The notes: generated from the sequence alone by a model not told the origin. A stretch of DNA of 64,000 bases from Methylotenera_A sp046598525 (GCA_046598525.1 JBKJIJ010000011.1:1-64000); one strand, 5' to 3'. Positions 44,729 through 53,107 are shown, counted from the stretch's first letter. Translations and numbers: made by a program.

Positions 44729-46282
44729 CTAAGATGCTGGTGCAATAAACCCAATGGTTTCGACTTCAATATTTTTTAATTTAGCATGCAATTGATAATC
44801 GCGAATAAATTCGGCCACATCATAAGCGATGGATTTTGATTGGCTGCAATCAATCACCACTTTTGAGTTGCTTGGAATCGCCTCTAACACCTGAATAATA
44901 CTGGCTTTGTTAAAAAACGACACTTCTTCTGCCAACACAATATGGTGCACCGAAACGCCATTATTCATGGTTTGCGTGTCTTTCATATAATGCGAGTTGC
45001 GGTAGCTGTGATGCAACGTAAACAATAAACCCATCACCATACCAACCGCAATACCGGTCAGCAAATCGGTAAATAGCATCACAGCAATCGTCGTTACAAA
45101 CGGTACAAATTGCTCCCAGCCCAGCGCGTACATTTTTTTAAATAATGAAGGCGTGGCCAATTTATAACCCACCATAATCAACACCGCCGCCAAGCTGGCT
45201 AATGGAATCATATTAAGTAAGCTAGAAATGGTGACCACACTAATCAGCAAGAAAAAGCCATGCAATATGGCCGAAAGCTTAGTTTTAGCGCCAAATGAAA
45301 TATTAGCCGAACTGCGCACAACCACTTGCGTGACTGGTAACCCGCCAATTAAGCCCGAAATCAAATTACCCAAGCCTTGTGCTTTTAATTCGCGATTGGT
45401 TGGCGTAACACGTTTATAAGGGTCTAATTTATCGGTTGCTTCTACGCAAAGCAAAGTCTCTAAACTGGCCACAATAGCCATTACAGCACCAATTTTATAC
45501 ACTTCAATATTGCTTAATTGCGAAAAATCGGGGAAAGTAAATTGGCCAAAAAACGCCGCCACACTGGTGGCTACTGGTAGCGTAACGATTTGATCGGGGC
45601 TAAGTGTAAAATTAAGGATGCGATTTTGGAACAGATAGGTAAATACAATGCCCAGTAAAACCACCACAATTGGGCCTTGCAATAACTGAAAAATACGATG
45701 CTTTTTAGAAAGCACTTTATCCCACAGTACTAATAAAGCCAGCGATACCGCCGAGATTAACAAAGCACCTGGCGTTAATAAATCCCATGCTTTCATAATA
45801 ATCGAGAAGGTATTTTCGCCTTCATCGGTAAAAAACGATTCGCTGCCTTCAAATTCAGAATCGTAGCCAAGCGCGTGTGGAATTTGCTTTAAAATAATCA
45901 GCAAGCCAATGCCGGTAAGCATGCCTTTAATGACCGAAGTGGGGAAGAAGTAGGCAATAAAACCGGCTTTAAAAAAACCTAAGGCTAATTGAATAATGCC
46001 TGCAATCACCAGCGCGGTTAAAAATGCCTCCCAAGAGCCTAATGTGCTGATAGCGCCAAACACAATTACCGCCAAACCAGCGGCTGGCCCGCTTACGCCA
46101 AGGGGTGATCCGCTTGCCATGCCGACAATAATGCCGCCCACAATACCGGCAATAATGCCTGAAAATAGCGGCGCGCCAGATGCTAAGGCAATGCCTAAAC
46201 AAAGCGGAAGTGCAACAAAGAATACTACGATACTGGCGGGTAAATCACTTTTAATTTCTTTAAACCATGCTTGAATATTCAA
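44729..46282 (-). CDS. SulP-family anion (probably bicarbonate) transporter
   Basis: A 517-residue inner-membrane protein with about 10-12 membrane segments, starting DLPASIVVFFVALPLCLGIALASGAPLFSGIIAGIVGG. A C-terminal STAS-like domain covers about residues 440-515. The SulP signature GLPVTQVVVRSSANISFGAKTKLSAILHG is present. Family members carry sulfate or bicarbonate. The adjacent carbonic anhydrase favours bicarbonate, as in BicA-type systems, but the substrate is not proven by the sequence. Confidence 0.88.
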   Translation of the reverse strand: MNIQAWFKEIKSDLPASIVVFFVALPLCLGIALASGAPLFSGIIAGIVGGIIVGMASGSPLGVSGPAAGLAVIVFGAISTLGSWEAFLTALVIAGIIQLALGFFKAGFIAYFFPTSVIKGMLTGIGLLIILKQIPHALGYDSEFEGSESFFTDEGENTFSIIMKAWDLLTPGALLISAVSLALLVLWDKVLSKKHRIFQLLQGPIVVVLLGIVFTYLFQNRILNFTLSPDQIVTLPVATSVAAFFGQFTFPDFSQLSNIEVYKIGAVMAIVASLETLLCVEATDKLDPYKRVTPTNRELKAQGLGNLISGLIGGLPVTQVVVRSSANISFGAKTKLSAILHGFFLLISVVTISSLLNMIPLASLAAVLIMVGYKLATPSLFKKMYALGWEQFVPFVTTIAVMLFTDLLTGIAVGMVMGLLFTLHHSYRNSHYMKDTQTMNNGVSVHHIVLAEEVSFFNKASIIQVLEAIPSNSKVVIDCSQSKSIAYDVAEFIRDYQLHAKLKNIEVETIGFIAPAS

Positions 46283-46325
46283 TCTACTGCCACCTCAAAA
46301 TTGATAATAATTACCTGACAGTGTA

Positions 46326-46363
46326 ACAAAAAAAAAGTGCCATTTTCATGACAATGGCGCTTT
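46326..46363 (-). terminator. terminator after the SKRPY small-protein genes
   Basis: On the minus strand an 11-bp stem (46363-46353 AAAGCGCCATT with 46344-46334, one G-T pair) is followed by a run of nine T. It lies just past the stop at 46386 and before the transporter gene. Confidence 0.8.
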
Positions 46364-46385
46364 CTTTTATAACTAATTTAATTAA

Positions 46386-46670
46386 TTAGTCGGTGCTTTT
46401 TTCCATGTATGGCCGTTGCCCTAACATTCGAATACGCAATTGCTGATACTTGCTAGGGCCGACTTTTGGCTCAGCCGCTTCTTCTTTAACCAAGGTTGCC
46501 GCTTCAAAATTTTCGGCTTTACTGGCCGTCGATTCAGCTGGCGCCTCTTGGTAAGGGCGTTTTGATAAATTTTGGTTGATGACATTCTGCGCTTTATCAT
46601 CTCCCGCTTGCACAGCGCCTGTTACTAACAATAATGCCGCGGCTAATCCTATAAGACTTTTGCTTTTCAT
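46386..46670 (-). CDS. small secreted protein with SKRPY/GQRPY motifs (copy 1)
   Basis: A 94-residue protein. The ATG at 46670 is chosen because GAGGAG lies 6 nt upstream. The signal peptide is about residues 1-22 (ending GAVQA). The mature part is short, charged and has no cysteine. The pattern NQNLSKRPYQ lies at residues 33-41 and a second copy, MLGQRPYMEK, near the C-terminus (84-88). It is a tandem paralogue of the gene at 46714: both share NQN..SKRPY, an FE-ATL block and a terminal RPY motif. I do not recognise the family. It shares a strand with copy 2 and is divergent from the LuxR-kinase operon. Confidence 0.8.
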   Translation of the reverse strand: MKSKSLIGLAAALLLVTGAVQAGDDKAQNVINQNLSKRPYQEAPAESTASKAENFEAATLVKEEAAEPKVGPSKYQQLRIRMLGQRPYMEKSTD

Positions 46671-46713
46671 GTTCATCTCCTCAACTTAAATTTCTACTAA
46701 ATTAGTACTACTT

Positions 46714-46989
46714 TTAGTACGGACGTTTCGATAATTGGTTCATACGTTGTACTTGTGTGTTTTTATTGATCGCACTTTCGCTTTCTTCAACTTCGCCACG
46801 AATCAATGTAGCACCTTCAAACTCATTGCTTTTTTCATAAGCGCTATCTGGCAATGGCTGTGAGTATGGGCGTTTAGACATAAAGTTTTGGTTGTGCGCA
46901 TTTTTTTTGTAAGTATCTTCTGCAAATGCAGCGCCAGAAACTAATAATGCGGCTGTTGAAATAATCACTGCTAATTTTAAACTGTTCAT
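46714..46989 (-). CDS. small secreted protein with SKRPY motifs (copy 2)
   Basis: A 91-residue protein. The ATG at 46989 has GGAG 9 nt upstream; an in-frame TTG further up is less likely. The signal peptide runs to about residue 23 (ending GAAFA). SKRPY occurs at residues 38-42 and again as the last five residues (87-91). Between them is EFEGATLIRGEVEESES, matching the paralogue's FEAATLVKEEAAEP. No function is known to me. The repeated basic-aromatic RPY ends suggest a binding or anchoring motif, but this is a guess. Confidence 0.8.
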   Translation of the reverse strand: MNSLKLAVIISTAALLVSGAAFAEDTYKKNAHNQNFMSKRPYSQPLPDSAYEKSNEFEGATLIRGEVEESESAINKNTQVQRMNQLSKRPY

Positions 46990-47080
46990 TTTTTCATTCT
47001 CCAAGTAGGTTTGTCATTTTCTGGGTTGTTTATTGCTTTCCCGATGTGATGCATTATCCATGTAGCGCGCAAAGTAAAAA

Positions 47081-47110
47081 TCTACCATTATAGGTAGAAC
47101 GGTATATACT
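47081..47110 (+). promoter_or_regulatory. palindromic operator overlapping the LuxR-kinase operon promoter
   Basis: TCTACC-ATTATA-GGTAGA (47081-47098) is a perfect 6-bp inverted repeat. It covers the -35 position of a promoter whose -10 is TATACT (47105-47110). The predicted start point is within about 10 nt of the luxR ATG. Autoregulation by the encoded LuxR protein is the simplest reading. Confidence 0.6.
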
Positions 47111-47119
47111 ATTCGGCAT

Positions 47120-47893
47120 ATGCCAAACGAAATTAATCATCTAGCAGATAGTCAAATAAGCCAGCCGACCAGCGCGCGGGCGTTAAGAGAGAGCTTAAAA
47201 CAAACGCAAGCCAACGATTCACATTTGCGGCTTTACCTTAACCTTGGCCAGCAATTTTTTGAGCACGGTTGGGGCATTGCGGCTTCTAGCACTTTATTGC
47301 AATCGCTTTGCACGCTGCTTTCTGCCCAGCATGCCCTATTGGCTATCGAAAACTCTGGCAAACTGGTTGTTTATAACCAAGTAGGCCAAACATTGCCGAT
47401 TGGAACGCGCATTCCCATGATGGGTATTTTGGCGATGATGCTGAAAAACCCGGTGCGTTTTGCGTTATATGAAAATAAAAACGCGCAGCTTTGGACGCAT
47501 GGCGATAGTAGCCAGCATGATTGCCTGATTCCCATTGCGTTGGGCCAGCATGGCAAAGGAATGATTGCGCTTTCTGGCAAAAAATTAACCTTAACGCCAG
47601 CCGAAATTGAGACTTTACAAGCGCTGGCTGGCCTAATAGCATTAGCCATATCGCAACACCAAGGCCCTGCGCGTAGCGAAGTAGACCAAACTATTTTAGA
47701 AGCGCTAACGCCAAGAGAGCGCGAAATTTTTGCGCTATTGCCTTCTGGCTTAAGCAATATAGAGCTTGGTGCTAAATTAGGCATTGCGGCCGGCACGGCT
47801 AAAATTCATGTTGAGCGCGTGCTAAACAAACTTGGCGTAAAAGACAGAACCCAAGCCGCGGTAAAGGCGGTTGAGCTTGGTTATAAGTCTTAA
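47120..47893 (+). CDS. LuxR-family transcriptional regulator with GAF-like sensor
   Basis: A 257-residue regulator. Residues about 35-185 form a GAF-like domain (STLLQSLCTLLSAQHALLAIENSGKLVVYNQVGQ...ALGQHGKGMIALSGKKLTLTPAEIETLQALAGLIALAI). The C-terminal GerE helix-turn-helix is EALTPREREIFALLPSGLSNIELGAKLGIAAGTAKIHVERVLNKLGVKDRTQAAVKA. There is no REC domain, so it is not a classical response regulator. A perfect palindrome GGCATATGCC spans the start codon, and no ribosome site is visible. The kinase gene follows almost directly, and the SKRPY genes are divergent. Confidence 0.9.
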   Translation: MPNEINHLADSQISQPTSARALRESLKQTQANDSHLRLYLNLGQQFFEHGWGIAASSTLLQSLCTLLSAQHALLAIENSGKLVVYNQVGQTLPIGTRIPMMGILAMMLKNPVRFALYENKNAQLWTHGDSSQHDCLIPIALGQHGKGMIALSGKKLTLTPAEIETLQALAGLIALAISQHQGPARSEVDQTILEALTPREREIFALLPSGLSNIELGAKLGIAAGTAKIHVERVLNKLGVKDRTQAAVKAVELGYKS

Positions 47894-47902
47894 TTGGTAT
47901 TT

Positions 47903-49867
47903 ATGAAAAACACAAAATCACCAGTCGCTAAAACTTCTTTTCAGCCATTAAGCTGGATTGCGCAAGCTTGGCAAGATTTGCCTTTGGGATTAAAAGGCGT
48001 GTGCGTTATCGCCCTGCCCTTGCTGGTGTTATTGGCATCGCTTGGCTCACTATATATAAGAGAGCAAGAATCGACTCAGCTTGAAAACAAGCTTAGACTG
48101 GCCTTGCAAAACCAGCGCGATATTCAAGAAGTGCACACCATGCTGATTGAAGCCTCAACCGGTGTGAGGGATTATTTGCTGACTGGCGATAAGCATTTTT
48201 TGGATATATTTTTTCAGGTTGAAAGTAAATTACCCGCCATATTAAAAGCCTTGGAAATTCAGCTGGATAACGATGCGCAAAAACAACGCTTAGCTAAAAT
48301 TAATCCACTAGCCGAACAAAATTTGCGCGATTTACGCGTACTTTCAGAATACGAATCCAATATCGCTTCAGACGATTTAATCGCTAAATTCAAATCGCAA
48401 GTGAATACATTAGATAAATTAAGAGTAGAAATTGAACGCCTAAATGCCGAAGAGGCGATTTTAGTGGCTAAAGATCAGCAAGACGTGATGCAACAACGCC
48501 AGCGCCATATTGTAATTACCTTGTTTGCCGCCGTTGCTGGCATTATTGGCTCTTTAGTAGCGGTTTGGATTTTTTCGCGCACCATTGTCAAACGGGTGCG
48601 ATTATTAAGAGATTCTGCCGCGCATTTAGCCAAAGCCGAGAAACTAGATTTGCCCTCAAGCAGCCAAGATGAGCTAGGCCAATTATCCGATGAGTTGGAT
48701 CATGCATCGCAATTATTGGCTAAAAATATCAGCGATTCTATTCAAGCCAAAAAAGAGGCGGAAGAAGCCAGTGCTTCAAAAAGCATGTTTTTATCGCGCA
48801 CCAGCCATGAGTTAAGAACGCCGCTAAATGCTATTTTGGGCTTTGCCCAATTGTTAGAACAAGATTTATCGCAAGGAAAACAACGTGATAGCGTGTCATT
48901 AATTTTAGGCGCTGGCCAGCATTTGCTTAAATTAATTAACGAAGTATTGGAAATTGCCCGAATTGAATCAGGCGAAATATCGCTCGATTTAGCCTCTGTT
49001 GCGGTAAACACTTTGCTTGAAGAAGCCAAACAATACATTGCGCCCATTGGCAAAATTAGGGATATTGAAATTAAAACCACTATTGCGCCCAATTTATGGG
49101 CCAGTGCCAACCGCCAAAAACTATTACAAGTGGTGCTTAATCTGCTTTCTAATGCACTGAAATATGGCCCTGCTAACTCAACAATACATCTAAATGCTTA
49201 CAACCTCGATGGCAAGGTGATTATTGAAGTGCAAGATGAAGGCGCGGGTATTCCGGTCAAATTAAAAGAGCGCCTATTTACCCCATTTGACCGATTAGGC
49301 GCAGAGCAAACAAAAGTAGAAGGTACCGGCCTTGGCTTGGCATTATCCAAACAAATTATGCTGGCCATGAACGGCAGTATTCATGTGGCAAATGACAAAA
49401 GCTTATTTTGGATAGCGCTTAACGCGGGCGAACCTGATATTGAGTTAAATGAATCAGCGCCATCATGGCCTAACAAAAAATACACCGCTTTAAATAACAA
49501 ACATTCGGTTTTATATGTAGAAGATAACATCAGCAATCGCGCCCTGGTTGAGGCGATTATTAACCGCCAGCACGATTTGCGTATTCATTGCGTCACCACC
49601 ATTAAAGACGCCAAGCAATATCTGACAGAAGTCATGCCATCGTTATTATTGATTGATTTAAACTTACCGGATGGCTCTGGCGAAAACTTGGTTAACTATG
49701 TCAAAGCCGATGCCAATTATCAGCATATACCCATTATGATTTTAAGCGCCGATGCGTTGCCAGAAACGGTAGCGCGCCTGCAAGCCGCTGGCGCAGCGGA
49801 GTACATGACCAAACCCTTAGACGTAGCAGCATTTAGCAAAAAAATTAGAGAATTGATTGAGGCATAA
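47903..49867 (+). CDS. hybrid sensor histidine kinase with CHASE3-like sensor
   Basis: A 654-residue membrane kinase. The first membrane helix is about 33-52. A periplasmic helical CHASE3-like domain (about 55-200, with LIEASTGVRDYLLTGDKHFLDIF) comes next, followed by the second helix (about 203-224) and HAMP (to about 280). HisKA has His302 in FLSRTSHELRTPLNAIL, and HATPase_c has the N box NLLSNALKYG, DEGAGIP and GTGLGLALSKQI. A C-terminal receiver has Asp585 in LLLIDLNLPDG. The ATG at 47903 is preferred over TTG at 47894. It is co-transcribed with the LuxR gene and the REC gene that follows by 3 nt. Confidence 0.92.
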   Translation: MKNTKSPVAKTSFQPLSWIAQAWQDLPLGLKGVCVIALPLLVLLASLGSLYIREQESTQLENKLRLALQNQRDIQEVHTMLIEASTGVRDYLLTGDKHFLDIFFQVESKLPAILKALEIQLDNDAQKQRLAKINPLAEQNLRDLRVLSEYESNIASDDLIAKFKSQVNTLDKLRVEIERLNAEEAILVAKDQQDVMQQRQRHIVITLFAAVAGIIGSLVAVWIFSRTIVKRVRLLRDSAAHLAKAEKLDLPSSSQDELGQLSDELDHASQLLAKNISDSIQAKKEAEEASASKSMFLSRTSHELRTPLNAILGFAQLLEQDLSQGKQRDSVSLILGAGQHLLKLINEVLEIARIESGEISLDLASVAVNTLLEEAKQYIAPIGKIRDIEIKTTIAPNLWASANRQKLLQVVLNLLSNALKYGPANSTIHLNAYNLDGKVIIEVQDEGAGIPVKLKERLFTPFDRLGAEQTKVEGTGLGLALSKQIMLAMNGSIHVANDKSLFWIALNAGEPDIELNESAPSWPNKKYTALNNKHSVLYVEDNISNRALVEAIINRQHDLRIHCVTTIKDAKQYLTEVMPSLLLIDLNLPDGSGENLVNYVKADANYQHIPIMILSADALPETVARLQAAGAAEYMTKPLDVAAFSKKIRELIEA

Positions 49868-49870
49868 AAC

Positions 49871-50338
49871 ATGAACGAAGCAGATATATTAAATGCCAAA
49901 ATTTTAGTGATTGACGATGCAGAAGCCAATTTAAGGCTGCTAGAAGATTTACTGGCCAGAGAAGGTTTTCATCAAGTGATTAGCACGGCTGACTCTACCC
50001 GCGCGCTGGATTTATTTAAAGCGTTTGAGCCGGATTTGATTTTGCTGGATTTAATGATGCCAGAGCTAGATGGCTATGCCGTGCTAGAGATGCTATCGCG
50101 CCATATTCCAAAAGATGAATACTTGCCTGTGTTAGTGTTAACGGCCGATGCGACCATTGCCGCCAAAAGAAAAGCCTTGGCATTAGGCGCCAAGGACTTT
50201 TTGACCAAACCATTTGATACGATTGAGGCGATGTTAAGGGTTTGGAATTTGCTGGAAACGCGCATTTTGTATCGTCATTTAAAATCGCTTAACAACGCGC
50301 TTAAACCAGTACAGCACCCGCCTATTACTTCAGAATAA
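49871..50338 (+). CDS. single-domain response regulator
   Basis: A 155-residue receiver protein (ILVIDDAEANLRLLEDLLAREGF) with the phosphoacceptor Asp60 (LILLDLMMPELDGY), the acidic pair Asp15/Asp16, and the conserved Thr and Lys in VLTADAT and FLTKPFD. No output domain follows, only about 25 extra residues. It may take phosphate from the hybrid kinase 3 nt upstream, act on another partner, or serve as a phosphate sink. It is convergent with the protease gene. Confidence 0.92.
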   Translation: MNEADILNAKILVIDDAEANLRLLEDLLAREGFHQVISTADSTRALDLFKAFEPDLILLDLMMPELDGYAVLEMLSRHIPKDEYLPVLVLTADATIAAKRKALALGAKDFLTKPFDTIEAMLRVWNLLETRILYRHLKSLNNALKPVQHPPITSE

Positions 50339-50351
50339 AAAGTTGATAGGA

Positions 50352-51320
50352 TTAATTTAATTGCGCCAATTGGCTTAAAGCTACATCGGCACTAGCCGTT
50401 TTTTGTGCAATTTTAGCTAAATAATCGCTAGCTTGAGTGTGTTGATTATTAAGCGCTAGCACCTTTTTAAAGTGTTCTTCGGCATGGCTATAATCGTTAG
50501 TTGCAAATTCAGCCGTGGCTAAATAAAACCATGACTCAGCCGTATTTGGCTCATTTTGCACCCATTTCGCGGCCACTTTTAATAAAGCAGACCATTCTTG
50601 GCTTGCATAAGGTTGCACCACTTGCATAAAGTAAGGGCGTTGCGTTGCGGCCATGGCCCAAAAAGGTTTTTCACTTTTTACGCCTAATGCTAACGCTGGT
50701 TTGCTCATTAAGGCTTGCACCCACTCAACCGGCATAAAGAAATATTGCGCGGCATTGCCTTTGCTTTTTAGCGTAATAATGCCCACCAAGTTGCCAGCAT
50801 CATCAAACGCACCGCCGCCACTAGCACCTAATCTAAATGCACTGCTTGCACGTATCACCACGCTGTCATCCATTGGGAACAAGCCTTTAACCTCGCCAAA
50901 TGTGTTGACTGGCGTTTTGGTTTCATCTGGGTAGCCAATGGTAAAAATAGATTCATCGTATTTAAGCGCTTTGCTTGCGCCAATTTTCACGCTTGGCACA
51001 TCTAAATTTTCAACCGTTAACATGCATAAATCATGATGCCAATCGGCTTTAATCGCGGTCGCTTTATGTGGCTCGCCATTTACAATTACAGCAACATTGG
51101 TGGCATCGGTCACTACATGGCAATTGGTAATCACTTCATTTTTGCCGATTACCACAGCAGAACCCAAACCAAGATTGCCATTTGGCAACATTACTTTTAC
51201 ACGCAAAACGCTATTGCTAAGCGCATTCACCATGGCATCTGCTGCTTTTGCCCATGCACTATTTGCCACGCTTAAAACAACCAGCAAAGTGGTTAATGTC
51301 GTTAAGTAGTGTTTAATCAT
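50352..51320 (-). CDS. secreted S1C trypsin-like protease with C-terminal TPR
   Basis: A 322-residue exported protein with a signal peptide (about 1-24, ending NSAWA). The trypsin-like domain has His68 (TNCHVV), Asp97 (HHDLCML) and Ser167 in GASGGGAF, where the family usually has GNSGGP. PDZ domains are absent; instead, TPR-type helices (about 240-315: AESWFYLATAEFATNDYSHAEEHFKKVLALN) follow. A QRPY motif at residues 227-230 recalls the RPY motifs of the small secreted proteins 4 kb away, perhaps by chance. An AAAGGG ribosome site precedes the ATG. It may be a periplasmic protease or a protease-like scaffold. Confidence 0.85.
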   Translation of the reverse strand: MIKHYLTTLTTLLVVLSVANSAWAKAADAMVNALSNSVLRVKVMLPNGNLGLGSAVVIGKNEVITNCHVVTDATNVAVIVNGEPHKATAIKADWHHDLCMLTVENLDVPSVKIGASKALKYDESIFTIGYPDETKTPVNTFGEVKGLFPMDDSVVIRASSAFRLGASGGGAFDDAGNLVGIITLKSKGNAAQYFFMPVEWVQALMSKPALALGVKSEKPFWAMAATQRPYFMQVVQPYASQEWSALLKVAAKWVQNEPNTAESWFYLATAEFATNDYSHAEEHFKKVLALNNQHTQASDYLAKIAQKTASADVALSQLAQLN

Positions 51321-51381
51321 GCTGCTTACCCTTTAATGTACAAACAATGTTGCTTACACGTTTAATTTAGCAATTTGCGTT

Positions 51382-51456
51382 CCAACATTAATAAATGCTG
51401 CACCATATGGCTTGCAAGCCGCCTGCAAAGCCAAATACAAGGCATTTCAATGTTGG
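51382..51456. repeat. nested long hairpin upstream of the S1C protease gene
   Basis: Three nested inverted pairs form an imperfect stem of about 75 nt: CCAACATT/AATGTTGG (51382-51389/51449-51456), AATGC/GCATT (51394-51398/51442-51446) and TGGCTTGC/GCAAAGCCA (51408-51415/51425-51433). In the 334-nt gap 51321-51654 I see only this element, a terminator, and short TTTTTTT-AAAGG repeats near 51588-51625. It could be a structured leader of the protease mRNA or a small RNA gene. Confidence 0.6.
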
Positions 51457-51556
51457 CTAAGTCACTGTTTTTAAGAAGGATAGTTAGCGTTTATGCACGA
51501 CTTTAGTGCGTTCAGAATGCTTATTTGGTGCATGGATAATTTGGAAGGGAAGGCAT

Positions 51557-51586
51557 AAAAAAAGCCGTTATGATTAGCGGCTTTTT
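51557..51586 (-). terminator. terminator of the GAF-protein gene
   Basis: AAAAAGCCG pairs with CGGCTTTTT (51559-51567 with 51578-51586) around a 10-nt loop. On the minus strand a run of seven T follows. It lies about 70 nt past the GAF gene stop. The plus strand also has a T-run, so it may act in both directions. Confidence 0.75.
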
Positions 51587-51654
51587 AAAAGTTTTTTTAA
51601 AGGTTTTTTTGAAAGGTTTTTTTAATAAATTTAAAACCCTAATGATTAATAGAA

Positions 51655-52164
51655 TTAATTTCGTTTATGATTAATTTCGCGCAATACCAATAATTGCGAA
51701 ACCAGTTTGGCTAGGCCCTCAATCGTTTTGCGTTGGCATTCGCTTAAGTAATTGGGTTTTAAATCCAATACGCAAATGGCGCCAATCACTTCACCCATTG
51801 GCAGTTTAATTGGCACGCCGCAATAAAATCGCAAGTCTGGGTGCCCTGTTACCATGGGGTTATCCCAAAATCGCTCATCTAAAGTCGCATCTGGAATCTC
51901 TAACAAATCTTCATTAGCCAATGTTTGCTGGCAAAAAGAGCCATCACGCGGCGTTTCAACAATACTTTCTAAGCCCACGTTGGATTTGTACCACACTCTA
52001 TTTTCATCTACTAATGAGATTAGGGCAATCGGTGTGCCGCAAACATCACTCGCCATGCGCGTAATGCTATCAAAAATGGTTTCAAACGGTGAATCCAATA
52101 CCTTTAGATATTGCAAGGCACTTAACCTGTTGTGTTCTTTTAGTGCTGGTGGATTATCTGTCAA
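51655..52164 (-). CDS. stand-alone GAF-domain protein
   Basis: A 169-residue protein consisting of one GAF domain: HNRLSALQYLKVLDSPFETIFDSITRMASDVCGTPIALISLVDENRVWYKSNVG...FYCGVPIKLPMGEVIGAICVLD. Such domains bind small ligands or chromophores or respond to redox. It has cysteines at CGTP, SFCQQT, FYCGV, AICVLD and SECQ, but no recognised chromophore-binding motif. It has no output domain and presumably acts on a partner. It is next to a Crp/Fnr gene on the same strand, 245 nt away. Confidence 0.85.
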   Translation of the reverse strand: MTDNPPALKEHNRLSALQYLKVLDSPFETIFDSITRMASDVCGTPIALISLVDENRVWYKSNVGLESIVETPRDGSFCQQTLANEDLLEIPDATLDERFWDNPMVTGHPDLRFYCGVPIKLPMGEVIGAICVLDLKPNYLSECQRKTIEGLAKLVSQLLVLREINHKRN

Positions 52165-52307
52165 TTAATGCTCTTTTCGTTACATCGTGTTATAGATAAA
52201 TTAAAACAAAAAACGTTATATTTCAATAACTAACTTATGAAACAGCCTGTTTGTTTGACCATTTGTTGCTAATTAAAAGTATCATAAAGTGATAGCCATA
52301 AAGTTTA

Positions 52308-52323
52308 TGTACGTTATCGTACA
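52308..52323. promoter_or_regulatory. candidate Crp/Fnr-type operator
   Basis: The palindrome TGTACG-TTAT-CGTACA contains GTA-N8-TAC, a spacing used by NtcA-like members of the Crp/Fnr family. It sits between the Crp/Fnr gene (ending 52410) and the start of the GAF gene (52164), so it may control the latter. The match is short and circumstantial. Confidence 0.35.
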
Positions 52324-52409
52324 CACTGTATTATTTGTGGTTTTTAACACGAAAATAGGCGCTAAAATGCGGTGAAAAGGCTGCCATTAACAAAGCAGTG
52401 GGCGATAAA

Positions 52410-53107
52410 CTAAAAGTTTTTTTGCTCTAACTTAATGGCTTTGTAACACTCGCAAACCATTTTTTCTAAGCCTGCGCGATTCAAAATAGTGACACAGCCA
52501 CGGTGATATTTAATCAATTCTAACTTGGCTAATTTTGACGATACTTCTGATACGCCAGAACGCCGCACACCCAGCAAATCGGCCACGCGCTGGTGCGTTA
52601 AACTAATGCGGTCTGAAGCCCATCTATCTAAACTGGTTAACAAAAACCGGCACACTTGCTGGTCTAAATTGTGATAGCGATTGCAGGCGGCAATTTGCGA
52701 AGAATGCGAAAAAATCACATGAATATACTTTAAAACTAGCGCCCTAAATTCTGGTTCGTTATCAAATAACTTTTGCGCCACACTCACCTTTAGGCGGTAT
52801 CCCCAGCCTGCGCTTTGCACCACCACCCGCGTGGTTGGCGAATAAATTTGCATAAACGCATCGGAGCCCACCAAACCATCGTTACCAATAGTGGCCACTT
52901 CTGGCGCCACGCCATCCATTAACACTTTAACCACCGCAATAATGCTGCTGATAGGGAAATAGATAAAATCAATCTTGCCAGACTTTTGATACAAATCTAA
53001 ATCTCTAGGTAAAGCGATTAATTGAAGTTCTGGCAACAACGCTGAGTAAAGCGCTGGGCTTAATTTAGCTAAAAATGATTCAGTTTGGGATCGCGGCGAC
53101 CTGTCAT
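52410..53107 (-). CDS. Crp/Fnr-family transcriptional regulator (apparent frameshift near start)
   Basis: About 230 residues. A cyclic-nucleotide-binding-like beta-roll (LELQLIALPR...IYFPISSIIAVVKVLMDGVAPEVATIGNDGLVG-type block) is followed by a Crp-type winged helix (RISLTHQRVADLLGVRRSGVSEVSSKLAKLELIKYHRGCVTILN). The best start, ATG at 53107 with AAAGGG 5 nt before it, encodes MTGRRDPKLNHF and then hits TAG. One additional T in the T5 run (53071-53075) would restore FLAKLSPALYS in frame. The open frame itself extends upstream to TTG codons without ribosome sites. Sequencing error, a real one-base loss or -1 slippage are all possible. Confidence 0.8.

Noticed and set aside
51494..51559. 21-codon plus-strand frame before a terminator
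   Set aside because: The nearest purine-rich site is about 12 nt from the ATG, too far, and the peptide has no recognisable feature. It is mentioned only with the nearby structured element.
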